DNA from: Clostridia bacterium
GTDB lineage: Bacteria > Bacillota > Clostridia > Oscillospirales > Acutalibacteraceae
Direction: 5' to 3'
NCBI GenBank assembly: GCA_017513245.1
Contig: JAFXGK010000007.1
Location: 124,001-188,000 of the forward strand
Length of the DNA: 64,000 nucleotides
Position numbers and translations under genes: made by a program
Notes under the pieces: generated by a model
The model's database searches: none
What the model was told of the DNA's origin: nothing
Seen by the model: only the letters and a program-made list of their open reading frames with translations
Shown: positions 25,383-33,422 of the stretch, piece by piece
Numbering within the stretch: position 1 is the stretch's first letter
How the letters are laid out: each line of letters begins with the position of its first letter

Positions 25383-26384
25383 ATGAAGAAAATAATATTT
25401 AGTTTATCCCTTGTGTTGTTGCTTGTGGCTTCTCTTTTGTGCCCTGTAGCATCGGCCAGCATACGCTATGACTACACGGGCGATTGGGTGCTCTCTGCCG
25501 ACCATCAAACACTGACCCACAAGGGCGATACCTTTGTAAGACTTATCGACGCATCAGACGTGTATAGTCTTTATAATTACGAATATGATATTTACGAGGA
25601 CGTGCTCTTTGAAAATCCGAGCGAAAGCAAGCGCTACTCCGAGGCATACGTAAATATCTATAGTCAGATGGCCGGAGCTCTCGTTGAGCTCGAACTTTGG
25701 ACCAAGAGCTACGGCGAATGCGAAAACTGGTGGTACGTAGAAATAAGCCGCCTTTCGGAATTCGAGGAGCTTGTAGAGGGTAACAGCCAAAACTACGCCA
25801 CCCGCAATTGGAATACCGAAAGCTTTTTCCCGATAGGTGATGAAATGTATGCCGGCTGGAAGGCCGACCAACCGATAATTATGCGCGGCGATGATATTAG
25901 CCGAAAAGCAACCGATATGCACGATCTTTTGATTTGTGACCGCAACGGCTGGCTCTATAGCGATGCAGGCACCATTGTGGAAATGGTAGATGACAACGGC
26001 GAGTTCGAATACTACATTATTGAAAACAAGGACTACAGCATCGAGTATTTCTATGCTGACGGAACCCTTGCAATAAGCGGCGACCGCGTGTTTTACCTAT
26101 ATAAGCTTACCGATCCTATTATGTCGGCCGAGCTCACCGAGTTTTATTCCGAGCTGCCCGACGATGACCTTTCGTGGATAGCGGGCGACGAAATCGGCGA
26201 GACCGTAACCCTTGTTGTAGCGATTTTCAGTTTCCTTGTTTTCCCGTTGGCGGCGCTTGTGTTTGCGCTTATAGTGTTTAAAAAGAACCGCTTTATGGCG
26301 GCAAGAAAGACGGCAACCGTTATGATGGCCGCCGCCGCAGTAATAATGATTTGCTTTATAATCATTCTGCTGCTGATAGTTTAA
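25383..26384 (+). CDS. Exported, membrane-anchored protein of unknown function
   Basis: 333 residues that I do not recognise. A signal peptide (MKKIIFSLSLVLLLVASLLC, cleavage likely after VASA near 26) leads into an extracellular region of about 240 residues rich in Tyr, Trp, Asp and Glu. Two hydrophobic helices follow at about 279-300 and 309-332, separated by KKNRFMAARK. So a large outside domain is tied to the membrane at its C-terminus. It is the last gene of the GntR/ABC operon, 12 bases after the permease, and so may be an accessory sensor or modulator of the exporter. Confidence 0.75.
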   Translation: MKKIIFSLSLVLLLVASLLCPVASASIRYDYTGDWVLSADHQTLTHKGDTFVRLIDASDVYSLYNYEYDIYEDVLFENPSESKRYSEAYVNIYSQMAGALVELELWTKSYGECENWWYVEISRLSEFEELVEGNSQNYATRNWNTESFFPIGDEMYAGWKADQPIIMRGDDISRKATDMHDLLICDRNGWLYSDAGTIVEMVDDNGEFEYYIIENKDYSIEYFYADGTLAISGDRVFYLYKLTDPIMSAELTEFYSELPDDDLSWIAGDEIGETVTLVVAIFSFLVFPLAALVFALIVFKKNRFMAARKTATVMMAAAAVIMICFIIILLLIV

Positions 26385-26392
26385 AAAAAGAA

Positions 26393-26424
26393 AAGACCCG
26401 ACGTCCGAGGGGACGCCGGGTCTT
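26393..26424. terminator. Bidirectional terminator
   Basis: AAGACCCG-CGTCC pairs with GGACG-CGGGTCTT. Read on the minus strand it is followed by TTTTCTTTTTTT, so it fits best as the end of the minus-strand operon with the small protein. Read forward it is followed only by CCCTTT. Confidence 0.8.
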
Positions 26425-26486
26425 CCCTTTGTCCCCCAAATAAAGAGACAAAAAAGAAAGGAAAAAAGAGGAAAGAAAAAGAAAAT

Positions 26487-26630
26487 TTAAGAAAGAGATT
26501 TTTGTTTGTTAATCAGTTTTAATATCTCCTCCCACGCCGCCGCCTTACGGTCGGCGGGCGGAGGATGTTTTTGTTTATCTTCAAGGAGGATGTAGTATAG
26601 ATTATAATGTTCTTTTAAGGCTTCTGCCAT
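26487..26630 (-). CDS. Small protein, 47 residues, unknown function
   Basis: A frame of 47 codons that begins MAEALKEHYNLYYILLED, continues through a Pro-rich patch (HPPPADRK) and ends with AAAWEEILKLINKQK. It has TAAGGAGTG seven bases ahead of ATG, and the site overlaps the stop of the transglutaminase lipoprotein gene, so it is the downstream member of that operon. No signal peptide or membrane segment is seen; two amphipathic helices are likely. A terminator follows at 26393-26424. It is below common gene-calling limits. Function unknown. Confidence 0.7.
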   Translation of the reverse strand: MAEALKEHYNLYYILLEDKQKHPPPADRKAAAWEEILKLINKQKSLS

Positions 26631-26642
26631 AGGCATCACTCC

Positions 26643-28028
26643 TTAATATTCGCCGTAGTAGGTGAGGTAGTTATACTTGGTTGCGGTACAGATGGGGCCG
26701 GGGTAGTCGCTGCCCTCGGTCGAGTGGTGGCGCTCTTCCATCTGCTTGGTGGTCATATTGAAGTAGAAGTGGTAAGCATCGTCGGGTGCGGAGCCGATCG
26801 GGTCGTCAAAGGTTATATCACAGGTGTACCAGTCGCCGTCGATTTTAACGGCGTTCCACTTGTGGCCGCCGCCTGCATCGCCGACTATGCCGGTGCAGTT
26901 GATGCCAACGCGGTGGCACAGCGTCTGGAAAGCCTCGGAGTAGGATTCGCACACGCCGTAGCCGTTAACCAGTATGCCGTAGGAGTTCCAGTTGTCCTCG
27001 CAGACACCGTTCCACTTGGCGCCGAGGTTATAGTGGCTGTTCTTTAGTATATAGTCGTAAATCAGTCGCTCTTTTTCAACTTCGGGAGCATCGCCGGGAA
27101 TGGTGGAAACGATATCGTTTACCTTCTTGTCGAAGACGGCCTTCTTGGCTAAAATGCTGGCCTTCAGTTCATCGTTGAGAGTGGGAATCTTCGAGCCGTA
27201 GTTGCAGAAATTAACACCGTCGGAGTAGCAGAACATAATTTCAACGACGTCGCCGCGGCGGAAAAGAGTAAAGGTGTTGCCGAGATAGAAGTGTTGCGGA
27301 TTATCGAACATGTAGGTGAAGTAGATGTAGTAGTTGCGGCCTTCGCCAACCTCTTTGTCGAGCACAACCGAGGGCTCGAGCGAGTTTATGGCCTCGTCGA
27401 TGGCAAGGTACCACTGCTTTTGCTCGGCATTAAGGGCGGAATAAAGGTAATTATCGGTCACCTTAAGAGCAGTATGCTGCTGGCCGGTGGTATAGGTATG
27501 GGTCTTGTTGCTGGGCTTCACTTCGGGAGCAGGAGCGGGAGTTTCCTCCTCGGGCTCGGTAGGCTCTGTGGGAGTCTCGGGCTCCTCGGGCTCCTCGGGC
27601 TCTTCGGGTTTTTCAGGCTCTACCGGTGCCTCGGGTTCTTTTTCGGGCTCGGTGGGAGTCGGAGTAGGAGTAGGTGTAGGCTTAGGAGTCGGCTTTACGG
27701 TAGGAATAGCGGGCTTTACGGTTGTGTCGGGCTTCGTGGGAGTAGGCTCTTTGGGAGTCTCGAGCTTAACGGTAATCGCGCCGCCTTTTTCCTCCTTAAG
27801 CGAAACGTCGTAGCCGCCGTCCTCTAAACGGTCGGCGAACTCTTCCATGCTCGATACGTCGTCAAACGATACGTCCGAGCTTGTTACGTCGCTTATTGTA
27901 GGTAAAAAATCCGATGGAGTGCTAATTTCGCTGTCGGTAACCGCCGCATCCGAAACTGGCTTTGCGGTGCAGGCTGTAAGCGACAAGAGCGTTGCCGCCA
28001 AAAGAATTAATGCTAATGTTTTTTTCAT
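26643..28028 (-). CDS. Lipoprotein with transglutaminase-like domain
   Basis: 461 residues. A lipoprotein signal (LLAATLLSLTAC, Cys20) is followed by a Ser/Asp-rich region, then a Pro/Thr/Glu-rich stalk at about 95-175 (repeated PTPTPTP and EEPEEPE units). A globular part ends in a transglutaminase core: Cys in NGYGVCESYSEAF, His in GGGHKWNAV and Asp in YTCDITFDDP. Such domains act as peptidases or crosslinkers at the cell surface. The gene is divided from the sigma-factor gene by only 115 bases that contain a promoter-like sequence shared with the second lipoprotein. It is probably co-regulated by that sigma factor. Confidence 0.86.
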   Translation of the reverse strand: MKKTLALILLAATLLSLTACTAKPVSDAAVTDSEISTPSDFLPTISDVTSSDVSFDDVSSMEEFADRLEDGGYDVSLKEEKGGAITVKLETPKEPTPTKPDTTVKPAIPTVKPTPKPTPTPTPTPTEPEKEPEAPVEPEKPEEPEEPEEPETPTEPTEPEEETPAPAPEVKPSNKTHTYTTGQQHTALKVTDNYLYSALNAEQKQWYLAIDEAINSLEPSVVLDKEVGEGRNYYIYFTYMFDNPQHFYLGNTFTLFRRGDVVEIMFCYSDGVNFCNYGSKIPTLNDELKASILAKKAVFDKKVNDIVSTIPGDAPEVEKERLIYDYILKNSHYNLGAKWNGVCEDNWNSYGILVNGYGVCESYSEAFQTLCHRVGINCTGIVGDAGGGHKWNAVKIDGDWYTCDITFDDPIGSAPDDAYHFYFNMTTKQMEERHHSTEGSDYPGPICTATKYNYLTYYGEY

Positions 28029-28068
28029 AAATTAAAACCCCTTTATTAGGTAATGTTTTCGGCCTTTC

Positions 28069-28133
28069 TTGGCCCTTACACTAATAAAGGGGTTTTGAAG
28101 TTTGATTTGGTTTTATATTTTTGAAAAATTTTT
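28069..28133 (-). promoter_or_regulatory. Shared promoter-like element, copy A
   Basis: Read on the minus strand: AAAAATTTTTCAAAAA, AAAACC, exactly 18 bases, then CCTTTATTA and GTGTAAGGGCCAAG. The same blocks at the same spacing precede the other lipoprotein gene (31256-31317). It is likely a promoter for the ECF sigma factor encoded between them. Outer sequences AAAACCCCTTTATTAG and its inverted copy near 28033-28047 could form a leader hairpin. Confidence 0.62.
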
Positions 28134-28143
28134 AAGAAGTTTT

Positions 28144-30471
28144 TTACGGAGCCACGGTCACGTTTCCGTTATCCGCTGTTGCGGCCAGTTCATCGAGGTA
28201 ATCGGAGTTGCCCGAAAGCACAATGGGCAGAACAGTTTCCTTAAAGCAGCCGTCAAGGTTGCTGCCGTCTTCGTCGGGCGCAGGGTTTGCGTGGATAACA
28301 ACCTCGCCTGTAAGGGAGGTGCAGCCCATGAACGCGACGTTCATCCAGGTAACGGTGCTGGGAATAACGGGAGCCTTGGTAAGCGAGGTACAACCCTCAA
28401 AGGCGCCGTACATCTCGGTAATACCCTCGTGCAGCTCGGGCGCAGACGTAAGACCGCTACAGCCGCGGAAGGTCTGCGTAAGGTCCACGAGACTCTTGGG
28501 TAATACGGGGGGCTTGGTTATAGAGGTGCAACCAAAGAAGGTGTTGGTGGCCCAACGGAGATCGGGCGGCAGTACGGGCGCCTCCTTGAGCGATTTGCAC
28601 TGCGCATAGGACCAGCCTGAATAGATTACCGAGCTTGGAATTTCGGGCGAGTAGAGCATATTGCTGCAGCCTGCAAAGGTGTGAACGACCGATCCGACCG
28701 GATCACCGTTGATTTCCGATAAAATCGGCTCGTAGGAGGTTTTGGTCATATCTTTTACCCTCGGCGTCCACATACCGGCATAGGTTTCGTTCATAAACCA
28801 GCCGCGGTCCTGCGCGGCATCGTATTCGTTGGCAGGATAATATTCATACATACCGCCGTTCATATAGGTGTAGTCGGCGGTTATCAGCTTGTCGCCCGCC
28901 TGCGGGGTGGCGGTTATCACGTCACCTGAGCGATAGGTCTGTCCCGAAACGGTAACGTAGGTAGCGCCCTCGGGCACGGTGTACGAGGGCTTAACGTTAA
29001 GCTCGTCCTGCCCGTTGTGTGTGGCTAAGCCGCGCCTCGAGACAAAGAGGGTAATATGCCAGTACGCTTCAGCCTTGTCGAGCTGCATAATAAGGGGCTC
29101 GTTTGTGTCCTTTCTTGTAAAGAAAAGACGATAGGAACTTTCTGACACCTCGGATAGGCTTGTAAGGCTGTATACGCTCGCATATGCCGTTCCGGGCGTT
29201 TTCGTGAATATGTAATCTTCGCCGCTTTTGGTAACCGAGGCCTCGGTAAGGGAGTCGGGGTCGAGTTCGCGGCCGAAGATGTTATATACGGTGCTTTTTA
29301 ATCTTTCCAAAGATATTGTATTATCGGCGCGGTGCGCCATCAGAGTATACGAGAAGATAACCATATCATCGGCCGAGAGTTCACTCACGTCAGAAAAAGT
29401 GGGGAACTCGTGTCCTGTTTGACTGAAATAACGGTTAAGCGCGTGAGTAAAAAGTTTCGCCGTCGCGTCAACCGAAAGATCGGGATTTAGGAGTAACGGT
29501 ATTGTTGCGGTTGTATCCTCGTCACGGGGTACGTCTACCTCCTCATCCGTAACGGTGGGAGCAGGGTCGTCCTTATTCGTGAGGATAACGGCGGTTGTAG
29601 TGCCGCCTATTACGATAGCGGCGGCCACAATACCTGCAACTATTTTTGCGGTAATGCCGGTAGCGGCTGCGGTCGCGGCCGTGGCGGTAACGGTGGTCAC
29701 AGTGCCTGCAGCAGCGCCTGCGGCAGCCCCTGCACCTGCGGCGGCGCCTGCCGATGCGGCGGCCGAAACCGTAACGCCCGTAGCAGCCGAAACACCCTCT
29801 GCCAACGCGGCAGCCTCGGCTGCCGAGAGTGCGCTGACTGCGCCGTCGGCCATAAGCCAACGGATAAGACCGAACATGCTGAATGCGCCAAGCGGAATGC
29901 CGGTTTTCTTTTGATAATCGTCGGCCGATTTTTTAAGCGACTTTCGGGCGTAATTGAGGCGGCTCTTAACCGTACCCTCGCTTACACCCTGAATGATTGC
30001 GATATCCTTAACCGGCACGTCATCGAAATAGCGCAAAATTACGGCCGAGCGCTGCTCTTCCGATAATTCGTCGAGCATTTCGAGCAGCGTTCTTTTAAGC
30101 TCGTCGTCATCAAGTGCCTCTTCGGGAATAAATTCGGACGACTCTTCCTTGAGGTTATCAAAAATAGTGCCGCCGTCTTCGTCCTCGTCGACTATAACGT
30201 CCTTCTTCTTTCTGAAGTAGCGCGTGCACTGGTGGTAGGCAATCTGCTTCATCCAGGTCACGAATGCGGCAGGCTCTTTAAGATTGTCGAGCGAAGTAAG
30301 TATTTCTATAAAGGTTTCCTGCGTTATATCGCCTGCGAGGTCACTGTCCTTTACGGTTTTAAGCACAAAATAATGAACGTCTTCGTAAAATACTGTGAAA
30401 AGCTCGCTCTTTGCGTCTGCGTCACCGTTTTGTGCCGCGGTTACAAGTTTTACTAATTGTTCTTTTTCCAT
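28144..30471 (-). CDS. Membrane-tethered ECF sigma factor with extracellular repeat domain
   Basis: 775 residues. Residues 1-90 are sigma region 2 (GDITQETFIEILTSL, FVTWMKQIAYHQC) and 125-180 are region 4 (LSEEQRSAVILRYF, VSEGTVKSRLNYARK), the ECF pattern. A long Ala/Gly stretch (205-272) leads into a single membrane helix at about 273-298. Residues 299-775 should be outside. They include a globular part and six or so repeats of about 22 residues with the core TFxGCSxLxxxPxLP (about 600-720), like the BspA/DUF285 leucine-rich family. Normal ECF factors are about 170-200 residues and soluble. The preceding lipoprotein ends 34 bases upstream in the same direction. Confidence 0.88.
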   Translation of the reverse strand: MEKEQLVKLVTAAQNGDADAKSELFTVFYEDVHYFVLKTVKDSDLAGDITQETFIEILTSLDNLKEPAAFVTWMKQIAYHQCTRYFRKKKDVIVDEDEDGGTIFDNLKEESSEFIPEEALDDDELKRTLLEMLDELSEEQRSAVILRYFDDVPVKDIAIIQGVSEGTVKSRLNYARKSLKKSADDYQKKTGIPLGAFSMFGLIRWLMADGAVSALSAAEAAALAEGVSAATGVTVSAAASAGAAAGAGAAAGAAAGTVTTVTATAATAAATGITAKIVAGIVAAAIVIGGTTTAVILTNKDDPAPTVTDEEVDVPRDEDTTATIPLLLNPDLSVDATAKLFTHALNRYFSQTGHEFPTFSDVSELSADDMVIFSYTLMAHRADNTISLERLKSTVYNIFGRELDPDSLTEASVTKSGEDYIFTKTPGTAYASVYSLTSLSEVSESSYRLFFTRKDTNEPLIMQLDKAEAYWHITLFVSRRGLATHNGQDELNVKPSYTVPEGATYVTVSGQTYRSGDVITATPQAGDKLITADYTYMNGGMYEYYPANEYDAAQDRGWFMNETYAGMWTPRVKDMTKTSYEPILSEINGDPVGSVVHTFAGCSNMLYSPEIPSSVIYSGWSYAQCKSLKEAPVLPPDLRWATNTFFGCTSITKPPVLPKSLVDLTQTFRGCSGLTSAPELHEGITEMYGAFEGCTSLTKAPVIPSTVTWMNVAFMGCTSLTGEVVIHANPAPDEDGSNLDGCFKETVLPIVLSGNSDYLDELAATADNGNVTVAP

Positions 30472-30504
30472 AAGATCTCCTTATAAAAATCGGATACGTT
30501 TCGG

Positions 30505-31221
30505 TTAGTTTACCTTGTCAAAGCCAATCTGGTAGGTAAGGCCAACACCATCGGTCAGGTCAGCGTTTGCGTGAATTACGGTGTCGGGAAGGAAACGGAA
30601 GGTATGAATACGGTTGTAGTAGGGGTCGATTGTGGGGATACCGGTGCTTTCAAATACTGCGGAGGCGATAAAGCCCTTTTCTTCGGTGGAAACCGTGAGG
30701 TATCTTACGTGAATGTTTTGAACGGGAACGTCACAGCCGTTAATAACGTAGGCTTCAACGCAAAGGACGTTGCCCTCCCAGTAAACGTGCTTGGGACGAA
30801 TATCAACCTGACCTGCGCGGAAGCTTGTGTTGCTGCCGAAACATTCGTTTTTAACTGCAGGCTTGGAAGAGGTTGCCGCAGGCTTCGAGGAAGATACGGG
30901 CTTGGACGAAGTTGCCGCAGGCTTAGAAGAAACCGCGGGCTCGGAAGATACCGAAGGCTTGGAAGATACCGCAGGCTTGGAGGACTCGGGTTCCGCAGAA
31001 GATACGGGCGCTTCGGAAGATGCGTCAGGCTCTTCAGCGTCGGGAGTTTCGGGTGCTTCGGGCCGGTCAATTTCGATGTCAACGTTAACGTCTGTGTCAG
31101 CGTTTTCGGATGACGTGTCAACGTCCTCGATAGAGCCGGTCGGCACCTCGGCCGAGTTCTTGCATGCTGCAAAGGAAAAGATGAATACGAGTACGAGTAG
31201 TAAAGAAATAAGTTTTTTCAT
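30505..31221 (-). CDS. Lipoprotein with Ser/Pro-rich stalk and SLAP-like C-terminal domain
   Basis: 238 residues. The lipobox FSFAAC puts the lipid on Cys20. Residues 21-125 are low-complexity: an acidic part, then a stalk of SSKPA/SSKPV units. The C-terminal 110 residues contain RPKHVYWEGNVLCVEAYV, then a conserved-looking VQNIHVRYLTV and a late TFRFLPD, a pattern that reminds me of SLAP-type surface domains; this is not certain. It is the first gene of the operon with the tethered sigma factor and has the shared promoter-like element ahead. A role in envelope sensing or as regulon member is inferred. Confidence 0.8.
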   Translation of the reverse strand: MKKLISLLLVLVFIFSFAACKNSAEVPTGSIEDVDTSSENADTDVNVDIEIDRPEAPETPDAEEPDASSEAPVSSAEPESSKPAVSSKPSVSSEPAVSSKPAATSSKPVSSSKPAATSSKPAVKNECFGSNTSFRAGQVDIRPKHVYWEGNVLCVEAYVINGCDVPVQNIHVRYLTVSTEEKGFIASAVFESTGIPTIDPYYNRIHTFRFLPDTVIHANADLTDGVGLTYQIGFDKVN

Positions 31222-31255
31222 GGTTGTTTTCTCCTCAAAAAAATTTTTAGGGTCT

Positions 31256-31317
31256 TGCCCTACGTTAATAAAGGGTCAAAACAACCACGTTAGGTTTTAA
31301 TTTTTTGAAAAATTTTT
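31256..31317 (-). promoter_or_regulatory. Shared promoter-like element, copy B
   Basis: Minus strand: AAAAATTTTTCAAAAAA, AAAACC, 18 bases, CCTTTATTA, ACGTAGGGCAAG. It matches copy A at 28069-28133 in four blocks at the same distances, while the 18-base spacer differs. It drives the lipoprotein-sigma operon, hence probable autoregulation. Confidence 0.62.
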
Positions 31318-31335
31318 TAAAAACTCATTTTTCGA

Positions 31336-31364
31336 TGTACAAAACGCCGCAAATAATATATAAT
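31336..31364 (+). promoter_or_regulatory. Promoter of the flavodiiron gene
   Basis: TGTACA (31336-31341) and TATAAT (31359-31364), spacer 17 bp. It is divergent from the lipoprotein-sigma operon. Confidence 0.65.
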
Positions 31365-31418
31365 AAGTATAAAACGAAATTCGCTGTTTTGCAACCTGTA
31401 TTTGGAGGTATATATCCG

Positions 31419-33209
31419 ATGAAAATAACAAATGATATAAAATACGTCGGCGTTAACGACCATAAAATCGACCTTTTCGAGGGTCAGTACGTCGTTCCCA
31501 ACGGAATGTCCTACAATTCCTACGTGATTTTGGACGAAAAAATCGCCGTAATGGATACCGTCGACGCCGCCTTCACCCACGAATGGCTTGATAATCTGCA
31601 AACCGCTCTCGGCGGTCGTACCCCCGATTATCTTATAGTTCAGCATATGGAGCCTGACCATTCGGCCAACATTATGAACTTTGTAAAGACCTATCCCGAC
31701 GTTACCGTCGTTGCTTCTGCCAAGGCTTTTGCGATGTGCAAAAACTTCTTCGGCACCGACTTTGAGGACAAGCGTCTTGTAGTGGGCGAGGGGGATACCC
31801 TTTCGCTCGGCCGCCACAATCTTACCTTTGTTACCGCGCCGATGGTGCATTGGCCCGAGGTAATAGTAACCTACGACAGCACCGATAAGGTGCTCTTCTC
31901 GGCCGACGGATTCGGCAAGTTCGGCGCCCTCGACGTAGAGGAGGATTGGGCCTGCGAGGCTCGCCGTTATTATATCGGCATAGTCGGCAAATACGGCGCT
32001 CAGGTTCAGGCACTGCTTAAAAAGGCGGCGGGACTTGATATTGAGATAATCTGCCCCCTGCACGGACCCGTGCTCTCTGAAAACCTCGGTTATTATATAG
32101 GCCTTTATAACACCTGGTCGAGCTACAGCGTTGAGGAAGAGGGTATAGTGATTGCCTATACCTCGGTCTACGGCAACACCAAAAAAGCCGTGCTTCGTCT
32201 GGCCGATATGCTGCGTTCGCGAGGCTGCCCCAAGGTTGTCCTTAACGACCTTGCCCGTTGCGATATGGCCGAGGCGGTTGAGGATGCTTTCCGTTACAGC
32301 AAACTCGTCCTCGCAACCACCACCTATAACGCCGAGATTTTCCCCTTTATGCGCGAGTTTATAAACCACCTTACCGAGCGCGGCTATAAAAACCGCACCG
32401 TAGCGCTTATAGAAAACGGCAGTTGGGCGCCTATGGCTGCCAAGGTGATGAAGGAAATGTTTGCAAAAAGCCAGAACATCACCTTCGCCGACAACACCGT
32501 TAAGATTCTTTCGGCCTTAAACGAAGAATCGAGCGAGCAGCTTAATGCCTTGGCCGACGAGCTTTGCCGCGAGTATCTTGCCCGTCAGGACGAAACCGCC
32601 AACAAGCAGGATTTTTCGGCGCTGTTTAACATCGGCTACGGCCTCTACGTTGTAACCTGCCACGACGGTAAAAAGGATAACGGTCTTATCGTTAACACCG
32701 TAACCCAGGTAACCGACACGCCCAACCGCGTTGCCGTTACCATCAACAAGGCAAACTATTCTCACCACGTTATAAAGCAGACCGGAAAAATGAACGTAAA
32801 CTGCCTCACCGAGGAGGCCCCCTTCTCGGTTTTCGAAACCTTCGGCTTTACAAGCGGACGCAACAATGATAAGTTTGCAAACTGCACACCCGGTCGCTCG
32901 GATAACGGCCTTATCTTCCTGCCGCGTTATATAAATTCGTTTATGTCCTTAAAGGTTGAGGACTACGTTGACCTTGATACCCACGGTATGTTTATCTGCA
33001 GTGTAACCGAGGCTCGCGTGCTGTCCGACCGCAAGAGCATGACCTACACCTATTACCACGAAAACGTTAAACCCAAGCCCGAAACCGAGGGCAAAACGGG
33101 TTACGTTTGCAAGATTTGCGGATACGTTTACGAGGGCGAACCGCTGCCCGATGATTTTATTTGTCCTTTATGCAAACACGGCGCTGCCGATTTTGAAAAA
33201 ATAAACTAA
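31419..33209 (+). CDS. Flavodiiron protein with flavin-reductase and rubredoxin domains
   Basis: 596 residues in four domains. 1-240: metallo-beta-lactamase-like diiron domain with ligands His76, Glu78, Asp80 and His81 (HMEPDH), His144, Asp163, His215. 242-390: flavodoxin ([12 protein letters not shown] binds FMN). 399-550: flavin reductase-like domain ([19 protein letters not shown]). 561-596: a short rubredoxin with CKIC and CPLC pairs. The protein should reduce O2 to water and/or NO to N2O, with its own electron-delivery modules. The longer frame from 31305 overlaps the divergent promoter region; TTTGGAGGT fixes ATG 31419. A second rubredoxin gene follows. Confidence 0.92.
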   Translation: MKITNDIKYVGVNDHKIDLFEGQYVVPNGMSYNSYVILDEKIAVMDTVDAAFTHEWLDNLQTALGGRTPDYLIVQHMEPDHSANIMNFVKTYPDVTVVASAKAFAMCKNFFGTDFEDKRLVVGEGDTLSLGRHNLTFVTAPMVHWPEVIVTYDSTDKVLFSADGFGKFGALDVEEDWACEARRYYIGIVGKYGAQVQALLKKAAGLDIEIICPLHGPVLSENLGYYIGLYNTWSSYSVEEEGIVIAYTSVYGNTKKAVLRLADMLRSRGCPKVVLNDLARCDMAEAVEDAFRYSKLVLATTTYNAEIFPFMREFINHLTERGYKNRTVALIENGSWAPMAAKVMKEMFAKSQNITFADNTVKILSALNEESSEQLNALADELCREYLARQDETANKQDFSALFNIGYGLYVVTCHDGKKDNGLIVNTVTQVTDTPNRVAVTINKANYSHHVIKQTGKMNVNCLTEEAPFSVFETFGFTSGRNNDKFANCTPGRSDNGLIFLPRYINSFMSLKVEDYVDLDTHGMFICSVTEARVLSDRKSMTYTYYHENVKPKPETEGKTGYVCKICGYVYEGEPLPDDFICPLCKHGAADFEKIN

Positions 33210-33223
33210 AAGGAGATTTTAAG

Positions 33224-33385
33224 ATGAAAAAGTATGTATGCGATGCCTGCGGCTGGATATATGACGAGGCGCAGGGCGACCCCGAAAACGGAATTGCCCC
33301 CGGCACCAAGTGGGAAGACCTTCCCGAAGATTTCCAGTGCCCCCTTTGCGGCGTAGGCAAGGACCTTTTCAGCGAGGCTGAATAA
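33224..33385 (+). CDS. Rubredoxin
   Basis: A 53-residue one-iron electron carrier: [19 protein letters not shown], then CPLCG at 39-43, giving the four iron ligands Cys6, Cys9, Cys39 and Cys42. AAGGAG precedes ATG, 14 bases after the flavodiiron gene. It is a likely electron donor for that enzyme. It is short enough to be missed by gene callers. Confidence 0.96.
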   Translation: MKKYVCDACGWIYDEAQGDPENGIAPGTKWEDLPEDFQCPLCGVGKDLFSEAE

Positions 33386-33420
33386 TAAAAAACCGACCAA
33401 AATTTTTGGTCGGTTTTTTG
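33386..33420. terminator. Bidirectional terminator
   Basis: AAAACCGACCAAA pairs with TTTGGTCGGTTTT with T-runs both ways, between rubredoxin and the convergent CNNM/CorC gene. Confidence 0.9.
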
Positions 33421-33422
33421 TT

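Noticed and set aside
27291-27827. Gly/Arg/Leu-rich plus-strand frame in the transglutaminase lipoprotein gene
   Set aside because: It is the reverse complement of the Pro/Thr/Glu stalk repeats; the minus-strand frame has the lipobox and the transglutaminase motifs.
28144-30471. Two separate genes (sigma factor and surface protein) joined by a frame error
   Set aside because: The frame is continuous through the linker and membrane helix, codon use is uniform, and no internal ribosome binding site and start precede the membrane helix.
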